Assembly: GCA_017476665.1 (NCBI GenBank)
Contig: JAFUZJ010000050.1
Span: forward strand, 62,001-126,000
Reading direction: 5' to 3'
From: Lachnospiraceae bacterium
Lineage (GTDB): Bacteria; Bacillota; Clostridia; Lachnospirales; Lachnospiraceae
Length of the DNA: 64,000 bases
The stretch's first letter is position 1. The number at the start of each line of letters is the position of its first letter. Made by a program: the position numbers and the translations under genes. Below are positions 1 through 7,236 of the stretch, piece by piece. Below the pieces are notes generated by a model. That model did not search any database. It had not been told where the DNA came from and was given only the letters and a program-made list of their open reading frames with translations.

Positions 1-5
1 TAATC

Positions 6-33
6 AGAGGGAGGGCGAAAGCTCTCCCTTTTT
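6..33 (+). terminator. Rho-independent terminator at left edge
   Basis: An 8-bp stem (GGGAGGGC with GCTCTCCC, one G-T pair) closes a GAAA tetraloop and is followed by five T. The TAA at bases 1-3 may be the stop codon of a gene outside the window, which this hairpin would terminate. The ribosome binding site of the next gene starts two bases after the T run, so that gene is read by leakage through this hairpin or from a promoter not visible here. Confidence 0.8.
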
Positions 34-46
34 GAAGGAGGATGGG

Positions 47-745
47 ATGAGGCGGAACGTGTCACTTTCGGAGATTTCGGACGGGAAATTATATATGGAA
101 AATGACATGGTGAAGGCGGATTGCCGGGGTTGTGCGGGCTGCAGCGACTGCTGTCATGGGATGGGAGAATCCATTATTCTGGATCCGTATGATGCATTTC
201 GGCTGTCGGTGGGACTGCGAAGGTCGTTTGCCAGCTTCCTGGAGCGGGAAGTGGAGCTGCACGTGGTGGACGGTGTGATCCTGCCGAATCTGAAGATGGC
301 GGGGGCGGGAGAGGCGTGTGCTTTCCTGAATGAACAGGGCAGATGCAGCATTCATCCGTATCGTCCCGGCATCTGCAGGATCTTTCCCCTGGGGCGGTAT
401 TATGAGAACGGTACCTTCCGGTATTTTTTGCAGACAGGGGAATGCAAAGCGGCACATTCCAAAGTCAAGGTGAGCAAATGGATCGACACGCCCGACCAGA
501 AGCAAAACAGAGAGTTTGTGACGAGATGGCATTACCTGTTGAAGGAAGTGGAGGAACTGGCTGCACAGTCGGATGATGAAACGGCCAAAAAGCTAAATCT
601 AGCGCTGCTGCAAATATTCTATCTGACGGAATACCCGGCGGATGGGTCCGGAACCGAAGAACAGAATTTACAACAAAAGTTTGATTTTTATAAACATTTT
701 GAACAATGTGAACAAAACTATCGAAATCTTTTTATTGCAAAATAA
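47..745 (+). CDS. YkgJ-family cysteine cluster protein
   Basis: The 232-residue product carries two cysteine groups typical of the YkgJ family. An N-terminal run (CRGCAGCSDCC) and a later segment with CAFL, CSIHPYRP and CRIFPLG probably bind a metal or an iron-sulfur cluster. The biochemical role of this family is not established. The start at 47 is chosen because AAGGAGG at 35-41 lies five bases upstream; an in-frame TTG at 32 would sit before that site. The gene begins directly after a terminator, and its end overlaps the promoter of the following diguanylate cyclase gene. No signal peptide or membrane segment is seen, so a cytoplasmic location is likely. Confidence 0.8.
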   Translation: MRRNVSLSEISDGKLYMENDMVKADCRGCAGCSDCCHGMGESIILDPYDAFRLSVGLRRSFASFLEREVELHVVDGVILPNLKMAGAGEACAFLNEQGRCSIHPYRPGICRIFPLGRYYENGTFRYFLQTGECKAAHSKVKVSKWIDTPDQKQNREFVTRWHYLLKEVEELAAQSDDETAKKLNLALLQIFYLTEYPADGSGTEEQNLQQKFDFYKHFEQCEQNYRNLFIAK

Positions 746-763
746 AATACCGTATAGTAAAAT
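735..763 (+). promoter_or_regulatory. Promoter for the GGDEF gene
   Basis: TTGCAA (735-740) and TAAAAT (758-763) are separated by 17 bases. The -35 overlaps the last codons of the upstream gene. It would give a leader of about 27 bases before the ATG at 797. Confidence 0.55.
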
Positions 764-796
764 ACTGATATATATACTTAGCAGGAGTTATCTGGT

Positions 797-2539
797 ATGG
801 ATAGCAAGAATGTCTACGAAGTGAAAATCAATAAAAATACCTATGATGTGATTTCGGCGGACACGGCTTTTTATGCGTTTATGGGCGACAGATTGTATGA
901 GCAGATCATCACTCTGGTTGCGCCTGAGGATGCAAAGCGTTTGCCGGAGTACATCCGTGCCGGCAAGAGTCAGATCGTTTCCCTGCGGGAAAAGGACGGA
1001 AGTCTGATCAAGTGTATTGCGGCCTTTAAAAATCTGGATGATTCGTTGGTGGATATCCGTTTTCTGCTTGTGGACAATATTGCGGATTGGGAGCAGCAGG
1101 TTCGCGGCCAGATCAATAAGAAGAACGATATTCTCGGCTTGTACGGCGATTATTATTTTGAATATGATGTCCCCACCAGGCAGGTGCGGATCTATGCGGC
1201 AGAGCGGTTTGAGCAGAATATGAGCACGCTCACGCTGGAAGAGTTCTCAGAGCATCTGATGGAACGTGCGAACGAGAAGAATGAAGAGGATGTAAAGAAT
1301 CTGATCGCAGCGCTTCAAAACGGAAAAGAGCGTTTTGCCATCAATATCGCCGGAGATATTCTGGACCTCAAGGAGACCGCGTATACTTTGTTTAAGGGAG
1401 TTTCCCATTATGAGGACGGCAAGTATACGTATGCCACCGGATATGTGCATTTCTGGAATGAGCGTTCTACGGATTCCGTAGAGACAAAGCGTGCGCTGGA
1501 GAGAGACTATCTGACCGGGGTTCTCACAAAGGCCGAGATCACAAATTTTGCGATCAATACCGTGGATGTCAAGAAAGTGAACAATGTGACCCTTGCCATC
1601 ATTGATATTGACTATTTCAAAAAAGTAAATGATGTCTACGGACATATGATGGGAGACGAGGTACTCAAGCGGGTAGCGGCCACGATCCGGAATGAAGTGC
1701 GTGACGAGGGAATTGTCGGCAGATTCGGCGGAGATGAGTTTCTGGTTCTTTTTTATAATGCATATGACATGGAAAATATGCGGGAGAGACTGCGCAGTAT
1801 CAAGAACAGTGTGGCATCCTGTTTTGTGAAAACGGAGAATGGGGAGGATATCTCCATTACGCTGTCCATCGGTTGTGCCGCTTATCCCAAGGATGCGGAT
1901 AATTATGAAGATCTGTTTTTCCTGGCGGACTCCGCGCTGTACCGCGCAAAGGAAAAGGGACGGAACCGGTATATTATTTACAATAAAGAGAAACATGGCA
2001 CGATAGATGACCTCAAAAACAACAAGATGTCCGTGAACACTCTGAACAGCAGAGGGAATATGTCTGTTGCGGAACTGGTGTGTGCGATGCAGGATACGGT
2101 CTACACGGGTCAGGACTATCCGTTGGACAAACTGTTGGATGATATTGCACTGAATCTGAATATTCAGAGAGTCATGCTTTATGCCGGACATCCCAGAAGG
2201 CTGGTAGGCATGGCGGGCGCAAACAGACTTTCCCGTGAGGTTGTGGATACGACGAAGGAATATGTGGATGCACCTGCGTTGGCAAAACTCTATGAGGCTG
2301 TGCAGATCGTTGCGATTGATAACATCAGACGGTTTGAAACCACGAGCCCAACCTTATATGAACAATTGCAGAAGCAGGGGATCATGTCCTTTTTGCATGT
2401 GAAATTTAAAGATAAAAATGGCGTGGATGCCGTTCTGAGTTTGGAATACATTAAGAGTACCATGTCATGGAATCGTACCCATTTTCCGTATTACAGGCTT
2501 TTGGCAAAGGCTTTGTCAGAGTATGATCTGGGCAGATGA
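797..2539 (+). CDS. Diguanylate cyclase with GGDEF domain
   Basis: The 580-residue protein should make cyclic-di-GMP from two GTP. An N-terminal region of about 230 residues looks PAS-like. The cyclase domain spans about residues 235-390 and holds an intact GGDEF at residue 310, with the expected FKKVNDVYGH segment before it. A C-terminal part (about 410-580) looks like a GAF sensor domain. The inhibitory I-site, normally RxxD just before GGDEF, reads RDEG, so product feedback may be weakened. No membrane segments are seen, so the sensed signal is probably cytoplasmic. GGAG lies upstream of the ATG. The PilZ and HD-GYP genes follow in the same direction, which suggests a self-contained c-di-GMP module. 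Confidence 0.9.
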   Translation: MDSKNVYEVKINKNTYDVISADTAFYAFMGDRLYEQIITLVAPEDAKRLPEYIRAGKSQIVSLREKDGSLIKCIAAFKNLDDSLVDIRFLLVDNIADWEQQVRGQINKKNDILGLYGDYYFEYDVPTRQVRIYAAERFEQNMSTLTLEEFSEHLMERANEKNEEDVKNLIAALQNGKERFAINIAGDILDLKETAYTLFKGVSHYEDGKYTYATGYVHFWNERSTDSVETKRALERDYLTGVLTKAEITNFAINTVDVKKVNNVTLAIIDIDYFKKVNDVYGHMMGDEVLKRVAATIRNEVRDEGIVGRFGGDEFLVLFYNAYDMENMRERLRSIKNSVASCFVKTENGEDISITLSIGCAAYPKDADNYEDLFFLADSALYRAKEKGRNRYIIYNKEKHGTIDDLKNNKMSVNTLNSRGNMSVAELVCAMQDTVYTGQDYPLDKLLDDIALNLNIQRVMLYAGHPRRLVGMAGANRLSREVVDTTKEYVDAPALAKLYEAVQIVAIDNIRRFETTSPTLYEQLQKQGIMSFLHVKFKDKNGVDAVLSLEYIKSTMSWNRTHFPYYRLLAKALSEYDLGR

Positions 2540-2595
2540 GAGCAGGGATATCGGTGTAATATCACAGGGCAATCTGGGATATGCGGGAGGCAGAA

Positions 2596-3156
2596 ATGGG
2601 ATTGCATGAGGATTTGAAAAATTGCAGGATTGTGATCCGGGATGTGGAGACCGGCAGGACGATCGCGGACACAACGATCCTCACATATGATGAACAGAGT
2701 GATATGATCCGGGTGTCGACGAAAGGTATTTTTCTGGAAAAGGGGATGAAGATCAGCGTTTTGATCTTCAGTAAGTCCGGATTGTTTGAGAATCAGGGAA
2801 CGGTAGGAGAACGGGAACAGGAAGACACGCTGATCACGCTGTATGAAGGCGTTGCAAGAAATGATCGGCACGCAGTACGCTACCGGGTCAACATACAGGG
2901 ACAGGTTGACCGTATCACGAGACCTGCGGTGGGAAAAATAGATGAATTATTCGACATTACGGTACTCAATATGAGTTCCATCGGTCTGTTGATACAGGCG
3001 CCGGCGGGAAAGATCCGGGAGAAGGATGTGATCCGCTTTTCGGCTGTGTCCAAGGGACAGCGGCTTGTGATCACTGCGGAAGCAATGCGGGTCGCAGGTG
3101 CGGAAAATGAGATGGAAAATATCGGTTGTAGCATACAATTGGTAAATTTGGGATAG
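2596..3156 (+). CDS. PilZ-domain cyclic-di-GMP receptor
   Basis: The 186-residue protein has the two PilZ ligand signatures: RHAVR (RxxxR) at about residue 91 and NMSSIG (D/NxSxxG) at about residue 125. The N-terminal 85 residues form a YcgR-like beta domain. It should bind c-di-GMP and act as an effector, but the target cannot be told from sequence. An ATG at 2581 is also in frame. The start at 2596 is preferred because GGGAGG at 2585-2590 is five bases upstream of it. The gene lies 56 bases after the diguanylate cyclase and just before the HD-GYP gene. Confidence 0.88.
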   Translation: MGLHEDLKNCRIVIRDVETGRTIADTTILTYDEQSDMIRVSTKGIFLEKGMKISVLIFSKSGLFENQGTVGEREQEDTLITLYEGVARNDRHAVRYRVNIQGQVDRITRPAVGKIDELFDITVLNMSSIGLLIQAPAGKIREKDVIRFSAVSKGQRLVITAEAMRVAGAENEMENIGCSIQLVNLG

Positions 3157-3184
3157 ATGGTTTGCAGTGCCGGGGAGGGACAAC

Positions 3185-4288
3185 GTGGCAGTTAAGAGAA
3201 AAGCAGTGCGGACCAGACAGCTTCATGCTGGAATGAAGATCGATCAGACGATCATGGATAAGTCGGGCAGAGCCTTGGTCGAGAAGGGATCGCTCCTGGA
3301 CGATTTTCAGATAGAAGGTTTACTTCGGCATGGTATTATGGAGATTTATATCCGCGAGGGGGAGGAAGACCCGGAGGAAGAAAAGGAGATCGTAATCCCT
3401 CAGGCGGTGCAGAACACGATTGAAAAGGTGCGTGTACCTGACCGGGCGAGAGTGCAGCTCACGGAGAGCGTGAAAAAACGTGTCAGTGAGGGAATTCAGT
3501 TTTTGTACAGCAACACGGAGGATTCCAATTTTGCGGAGGCTTCGAACAATGTTGCGGGAGAGCTGATGAAAGCGGTGACGGAGAATGATGCCATCGCTGT
3601 GGATATCAGTGCACTCAAGGTCAGTGATGAGTATACGTTCAAGCACAGCGTGGATGTGGCCACCATGGCGATGATCATCGGGAAGAAACACGGACTTGAC
3701 GAGGATGCTGTCAGGGAAGTGGGGATTGCGGGTCTTTTGCACGACATGGGCAAGTCCAAGATTCCGAACGAAGTGTTAAATAAACCTGCCAGACTGACAG
3801 ATGAAGAGTTTCATCTGATGAAGCAGCATGCGCTGTTTGGTTATCAGATTTTGAAAGAAAAAAATGAATTCAATGATAAGATTCTTCTGGGCGTACTGCA
3901 GCACCATGAGAAGCTGAACGGCAAGGGATATCCTATGGGAGTTTCCGCAGAGAAGATCCATCTGTATGCACGGCTGATCTCTGTGGCGGATATTTATGAC
4001 GCACTGGTAACGGAGCGGCCTTACAAAAAGGGATTTTCCCAGAGAGATGCCATCGAGATGATCATGGCGATGACCGGTGAGCTGGACATTGATGTGATGA
4101 GGAGCTTTCTGAGCAGTGTGATCCTGTATCCCGTGGACAGTATTGTCACGCTGAGCAACGGCGAGAAGGCAAAGGTGGTCTCCAACAGCAAGGACAATGT
4201 GCTCCGGCCCACGGTAGTGGGAATCCGTTCCGGCAAGATCTACAATCTGGCCGAGGATATTTCCTGTGCAAGTATATTGATACAATAA
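3185..4288 (+). CDS. HD-GYP domain c-di-GMP phosphodiesterase
   Basis: The 367-residue protein carries the HD metal motif HDMGK (His at residue 186) and the HHEKLNGKGYP signature (from residue 240), so it is an HD-GYP enzyme that should hydrolyse c-di-GMP. Residues 1-60 form the small N-terminal domain often found in this subfamily, followed by an acidic linker (EEDPEEEKE). The GTG at 3185 is chosen because GGGGAGG lies about seven bases upstream; an earlier GTG at 3167 would precede that site. It completes a synthase-receptor-hydrolase trio. A strong hairpin follows the stop codon. Confidence 0.9.
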   Translation: MAVKRKAVRTRQLHAGMKIDQTIMDKSGRALVEKGSLLDDFQIEGLLRHGIMEIYIREGEEDPEEEKEIVIPQAVQNTIEKVRVPDRARVQLTESVKKRVSEGIQFLYSNTEDSNFAEASNNVAGELMKAVTENDAIAVDISALKVSDEYTFKHSVDVATMAMIIGKKHGLDEDAVREVGIAGLLHDMGKSKIPNEVLNKPARLTDEEFHLMKQHALFGYQILKEKNEFNDKILLGVLQHHEKLNGKGYPMGVSAEKIHLYARLISVADIYDALVTERPYKKGFSQRDAIEMIMAMTGELDIDVMRSFLSSVILYPVDSIVTLSNGEKAKVVSNSKDNVLRPTVVGIRSGKIYNLAEDISCASILIQ

Positions 4289-4311
4289 TGATACAACAGT
4301 GATAAACTATA

Positions 4312-4342
4312 AAAAGCGGAAGGTCATGCGCCTTCCGCTTTT
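4312..4342. terminator. Bidirectional terminator between HD-GYP gene and holA
   Basis: A perfect 12-bp stem (AAAAGCGGAAGG with CCTTCCGCTTTT) has a 7-base loop and A/T runs on both sides, so it can stop transcription from either direction. The holA stop codon lies in the loop (4324-4326). Confidence 0.9.
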
Positions 4343-5319
4343 GGATTCAGTACGGTTAAGATCAGAATCTCCACGCTCATGACATCGTTCATCCGACCGC
4401 TCTTAACGGCGTCCTCCGCCTCCACACATTGTTCTACGGCGCGCCGCAGGGCAGCGGTTTGAAAATGTCCGGCCTGGGTCAGATATTTTCCGGCTACGAA
4501 GGGCGGCACCCCGATCTTGGGGGCAATCGTCTTGGCGTCGAAGCCCTGACTGCGCAGTTTTTTCACCTGCAGGAGAAGATTACACTGTCTGGCAATCAGA
4601 AAGAGGATGCGCATGGGCGGTTCCTTCAGTGCCAGAAGATCATAATAAAGCTGCAGAGCCTGCTTGGTCCTGCCGTCTCCGATGGTGTTGATCATATCGA
4701 AAATGTGATTCATCACACGGGTGGTGCAGATCGTTTCCACATCTTCAGAGGTAACAACCTCTCTGTCCTGACAGTAGCAGATCAGTTTTTCCAGTTCCAT
4801 CTGAATGTTTTCCATGTCGGTTCCGGTTTTCTCCAGAAAGAGCCGGGCAGTGTTCTGGGAAATCTTTTTGTTTTCTTTCCCCAGGATTCCTGCGATCCAG
4901 CGCAGCAGAGTCGTTTCGTCCTGCACGGTGAATTCAGCGGCATAGCCGTTGTCGTGGACGGTTTTATAGAGTTTACTTCGTTTGTCCACTTCGCTTTCGG
5001 TAAATACAAAGAAAGTGGTCTCGCAGGGATTCTTCAGATAGTCTGCAAGCTGCTCCCCGCCGGATTTAAACAATCCGCTGTCTGAGAGGAAGATCACGCG
5101 GCGCTCCGCCAGAAACGGCATGGTCTCAGCCTGATCGATGATCTGGGCCACGGAAATGTCTTTTCCTGTATAAACATGCACGTTCATCTGATCGTCCTCA
5201 CTGCACAAGGCTTTGCGCAGGCGGTCGGTGTACTGTTTTTTCAGATAGCGTTCCTCCCCGTAGAGCAGATAGGAATGGCAGAAAGTATTCTGTTTGATAT
5301 CGTTTTGTATGTGCTGCAT
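4324..5319 (-). CDS. holA: DNA polymerase III subunit delta
   Basis: The 331-residue product matches HolA in length and in its opening (YLLYGEERYLKKQY), followed by the AAA+-like fold without a Walker A motif and a helical collar domain that includes FLIARQCNLLLQVKKL. It is the clamp-loader subunit that opens the sliding clamp. It is transcribed opposite to both neighbours: it converges with the c-di-GMP module on a shared terminator and diverges from mscL. Lachnospiraceae often keep holA as an isolated gene like this. Confidence 0.88.
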   Translation of the reverse strand: MQHIQNDIKQNTFCHSYLLYGEERYLKKQYTDRLRKALCSEDDQMNVHVYTGKDISVAQIIDQAETMPFLAERRVIFLSDSGLFKSGGEQLADYLKNPCETTFFVFTESEVDKRSKLYKTVHDNGYAAEFTVQDETTLLRWIAGILGKENKKISQNTARLFLEKTGTDMENIQMELEKLICYCQDREVVTSEDVETICTTRVMNHIFDMINTIGDGRTKQALQLYYDLLALKEPPMRILFLIARQCNLLLQVKKLRSQGFDAKTIAPKIGVPPFVAGKYLTQAGHFQTAALRRAVEQCVEAEDAVKSGRMNDVMSVEILILTVLNPKAEGA

Positions 5320-5388
5320 GCGTGTGTCTCCCTTATTTATGTCTATTATATCTTATATGCCCCGGGTTTGCACGAAGAAAAATTTGTA

Positions 5389-5417
5389 TTGAGATTATTT
5401 TGGGTTTATGTTATGAT
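5389..5417 (+). promoter_or_regulatory. Promoter for mscL
   Basis: TTGAGA (5389-5394) and TATGAT (5412-5417) are separated by 17 bases, with five of six consensus bases at each box. The expected leader is about 63 bases. Confidence 0.7.
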
Positions 5418-5486
5418 TAATCTGATTTTGGATATTATTTCAAATCATTTTTGTAAAATTGAAACAAAAGCAAAGGAGCAAAAAAA

Positions 5487-5918
5487 ATGGCAAAAGGATT
5501 TATAGGGGAATTTAAGGAATTTGTAATGCGCGGCAATGTGATGGATATGGCAGTCGGCGTTATCATCGGTGGTGCGTTCAGCAGCATCGTGACCGCTTTG
5601 ACGGACAGCTTCATCAACCCGTTGATCGCTGTATGTACCGGTGGTACCGGTGAAGACGGCGTGCAGATCGGCGGACAGTTTGTGATCAACGGAGTTGCGT
5701 TCAACTACGGTGCATTTCTCTCCGCTGTGATCAACTTCCTGATCATTGCATTTATTCTGTTCTGCATGATCAAGGCTGTAAATAAGGCAATGAGCATTGG
5801 CAAAAAGCCCGAGCCTATCGCAGCGCCGACCACAAAGAAGTGTCCTTTCTGTAAGAGCGAGATCGCAATCGAAGCAACCAGATGTCCTCATTGTACGTCC
5901 CAGTTAGAGGAGAAATAG
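5487..5918 (+). CDS. mscL: Large-conductance mechanosensitive channel MscL with zinc ribbon
   Basis: The first 100 residues are classical MscL: the FKEFVMRGNVMDMAVGVIIG helix, a first membrane segment at about 15-40, a periplasmic loop and a second segment at about 75-100. The channel opens under membrane tension and releases solutes during osmotic downshock. The C-terminal 30 residues carry CPFC (from residue 119) and CPHC (from residue 133), a small zinc ribbon in place of the usual helical bundle. The site AAAGGAG lies nine bases before the ATG. A TPR lipoprotein gene begins seven bases downstream and is probably co-transcribed. Confidence 0.93.
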   Translation: MAKGFIGEFKEFVMRGNVMDMAVGVIIGGAFSSIVTALTDSFINPLIAVCTGGTGEDGVQIGGQFVINGVAFNYGAFLSAVINFLIIAFILFCMIKAVNKAMSIGKKPEPIAAPTTKKCPFCKSEIAIEATRCPHCTSQLEEK

Positions 5919-5924
5919 ATTTCT

Positions 5925-6977
5925 ATGATGCGTTTGCCAAAAAAGAGCAGGTTATGGACCGGGTTCGCAGGGGCAGTTGTCATGGGAATGCTTGCGGGAT
6001 GCAGCGGTGCCGGTGAGAAGACGACCGAAGCGATGCAGCTGATGCAGGAGCTGGATTACAGAGCGGCGCTGACAGAATTGCAGACGGCGGAAGAGGCCGG
6101 TGAGAATGCAAGGCTGATCGCCAGAGGGCAGGGAATTGCGTATATGGGTCTGGCGGATTATGAGCACGCGATCTCCTGTTTTGAGGAGGCACTCCGAAGC
6201 AGTGACGGATTCGTCCAACCCGTAGACTACGACATCAATTACTATCTGGCAGCTGCGTATGCGAAGAACGGTCAGCTTGCGGAAGCGGAAAACATATACA
6301 GCGCCATTCTGGATCTGAAGACGGACGAGGAGGCTTTTTTTCTGCGGGGGACTGTCCGGCTGGAGCAGAATGATTATGAGAATGCCAAGGCGGATTTTGA
6401 CCGTGTGATCGCGATGGACGGTACCGATTATGACCGTATCATTCAGATCTATCAGTCATTGGATACCTACGGGTACAAAGAGGTTGGCAGGCAGTATCTG
6501 AATCAGTGCCTGGAGGCCAACGGCAGCAAGATGAATCCGTATGATATGGGACGCATGTATTATTATCTCGGCGAGTATGAACAGGCTTATATGATCCTGG
6601 AAAAGGCCAAGGCCAAGGGCGATGCGAATACCTATCTGTATCTGGGTAAGGCCTATGAGGCCACCGGAGATTACAATTATGCGTCCAGTGTATACAATTC
6701 CTGGCTTGCGAAAGATACAAGCAATGCGGAGATCTATAATCAGCTGGGATTGTGTGAGATGCAGAAGGGCAATTATCAGTCTGCGCTGAATGCTTTTCAG
6801 ACCGGGATGAAGATTGAAGATAATCCGGTCATGCAGGCACTGGCGTTCAACGAGATTGTTGCGTATGAAAACATGGAAGAGTACGCTCAGGCGGCAACGC
6901 TGATGGAGCAGTATCTGAAGAGTTATCCGGATGATCTGCAGGCAAAACGGGAATACGATTTTTTGAAAACAAGATAA
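5925..6977 (+). CDS. TPR-repeat lipoprotein
   Basis: The 350-residue product starts with a basic stretch, a hydrophobic signal and the lipobox LAGC (Cys at residue 26), so it should be a membrane-anchored lipoprotein on the outer face. The rest is a chain of roughly eight tetratricopeptide-like repeats, for example the units around ADYEHAISCFEEAL, NDYENAKADFDRVI, GDYNYASSVYNSWL and GNYQSALNAFQTGM. These form a helical scaffold for protein contacts. The partner is unknown. Two adjacent ATG codons (5925 and 5928) are both possible starts. It follows mscL by seven bases and ends before a strong terminator. Confidence 0.85.
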   Translation: MMRLPKKSRLWTGFAGAVVMGMLAGCSGAGEKTTEAMQLMQELDYRAALTELQTAEEAGENARLIARGQGIAYMGLADYEHAISCFEEALRSSDGFVQPVDYDINYYLAAAYAKNGQLAEAENIYSAILDLKTDEEAFFLRGTVRLEQNDYENAKADFDRVIAMDGTDYDRIIQIYQSLDTYGYKEVGRQYLNQCLEANGSKMNPYDMGRMYYYLGEYEQAYMILEKAKAKGDANTYLYLGKAYEATGDYNYASSVYNSWLAKDTSNAEIYNQLGLCEMQKGNYQSALNAFQTGMKIEDNPVMQALAFNEIVAYENMEEYAQAATLMEQYLKSYPDDLQAKREYDFLKTR

Positions 6978-7000
6978 TGGGATTGCAGAGATCCATGAAG

Positions 7001-7029
7001 ACGGCTTCCGAACAGGGAGCCGTTTTTTT
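7001..7029 (+). terminator. Terminator after the TPR lipoprotein gene
   Basis: The stem ACGGCTTCC pairs with GGGAGCCGT (9 bp including one G-T) around a GAACA loop, followed by seven T. Confidence 0.88.
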
Positions 7030-7148
7030 CGCGAGCAGCGCTGGAACCGTGGCAGATATAGGTTTTATGGGGAGGAGCAGAAACACAAGATATGTCAAGT
7101 AGTAAAATTAAATAACACTATATATTGTATTTTGGGAGTTTTGCTGCA

Positions 7149-7177
7149 TTGACTTTCCATAGGGTGGATGCTATAGT
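7149..7177 (+). promoter_or_regulatory. Promoter for nrdD
   Basis: TTGACT (7149-7154) and TATAGT (7172-7177) are 17 bases apart, each with five of six consensus bases. No NrdR-type repeat was recognised around it. The stretch between the upstream terminator and this promoter holds no ORF I could support. Confidence 0.72.
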
Positions 7178-7236
7178 AGATTTAGTCGGTCTTTTAGGTG
7201 AAGGAGACCGTGTTCTTATCATTCGGGAGGGATAGT

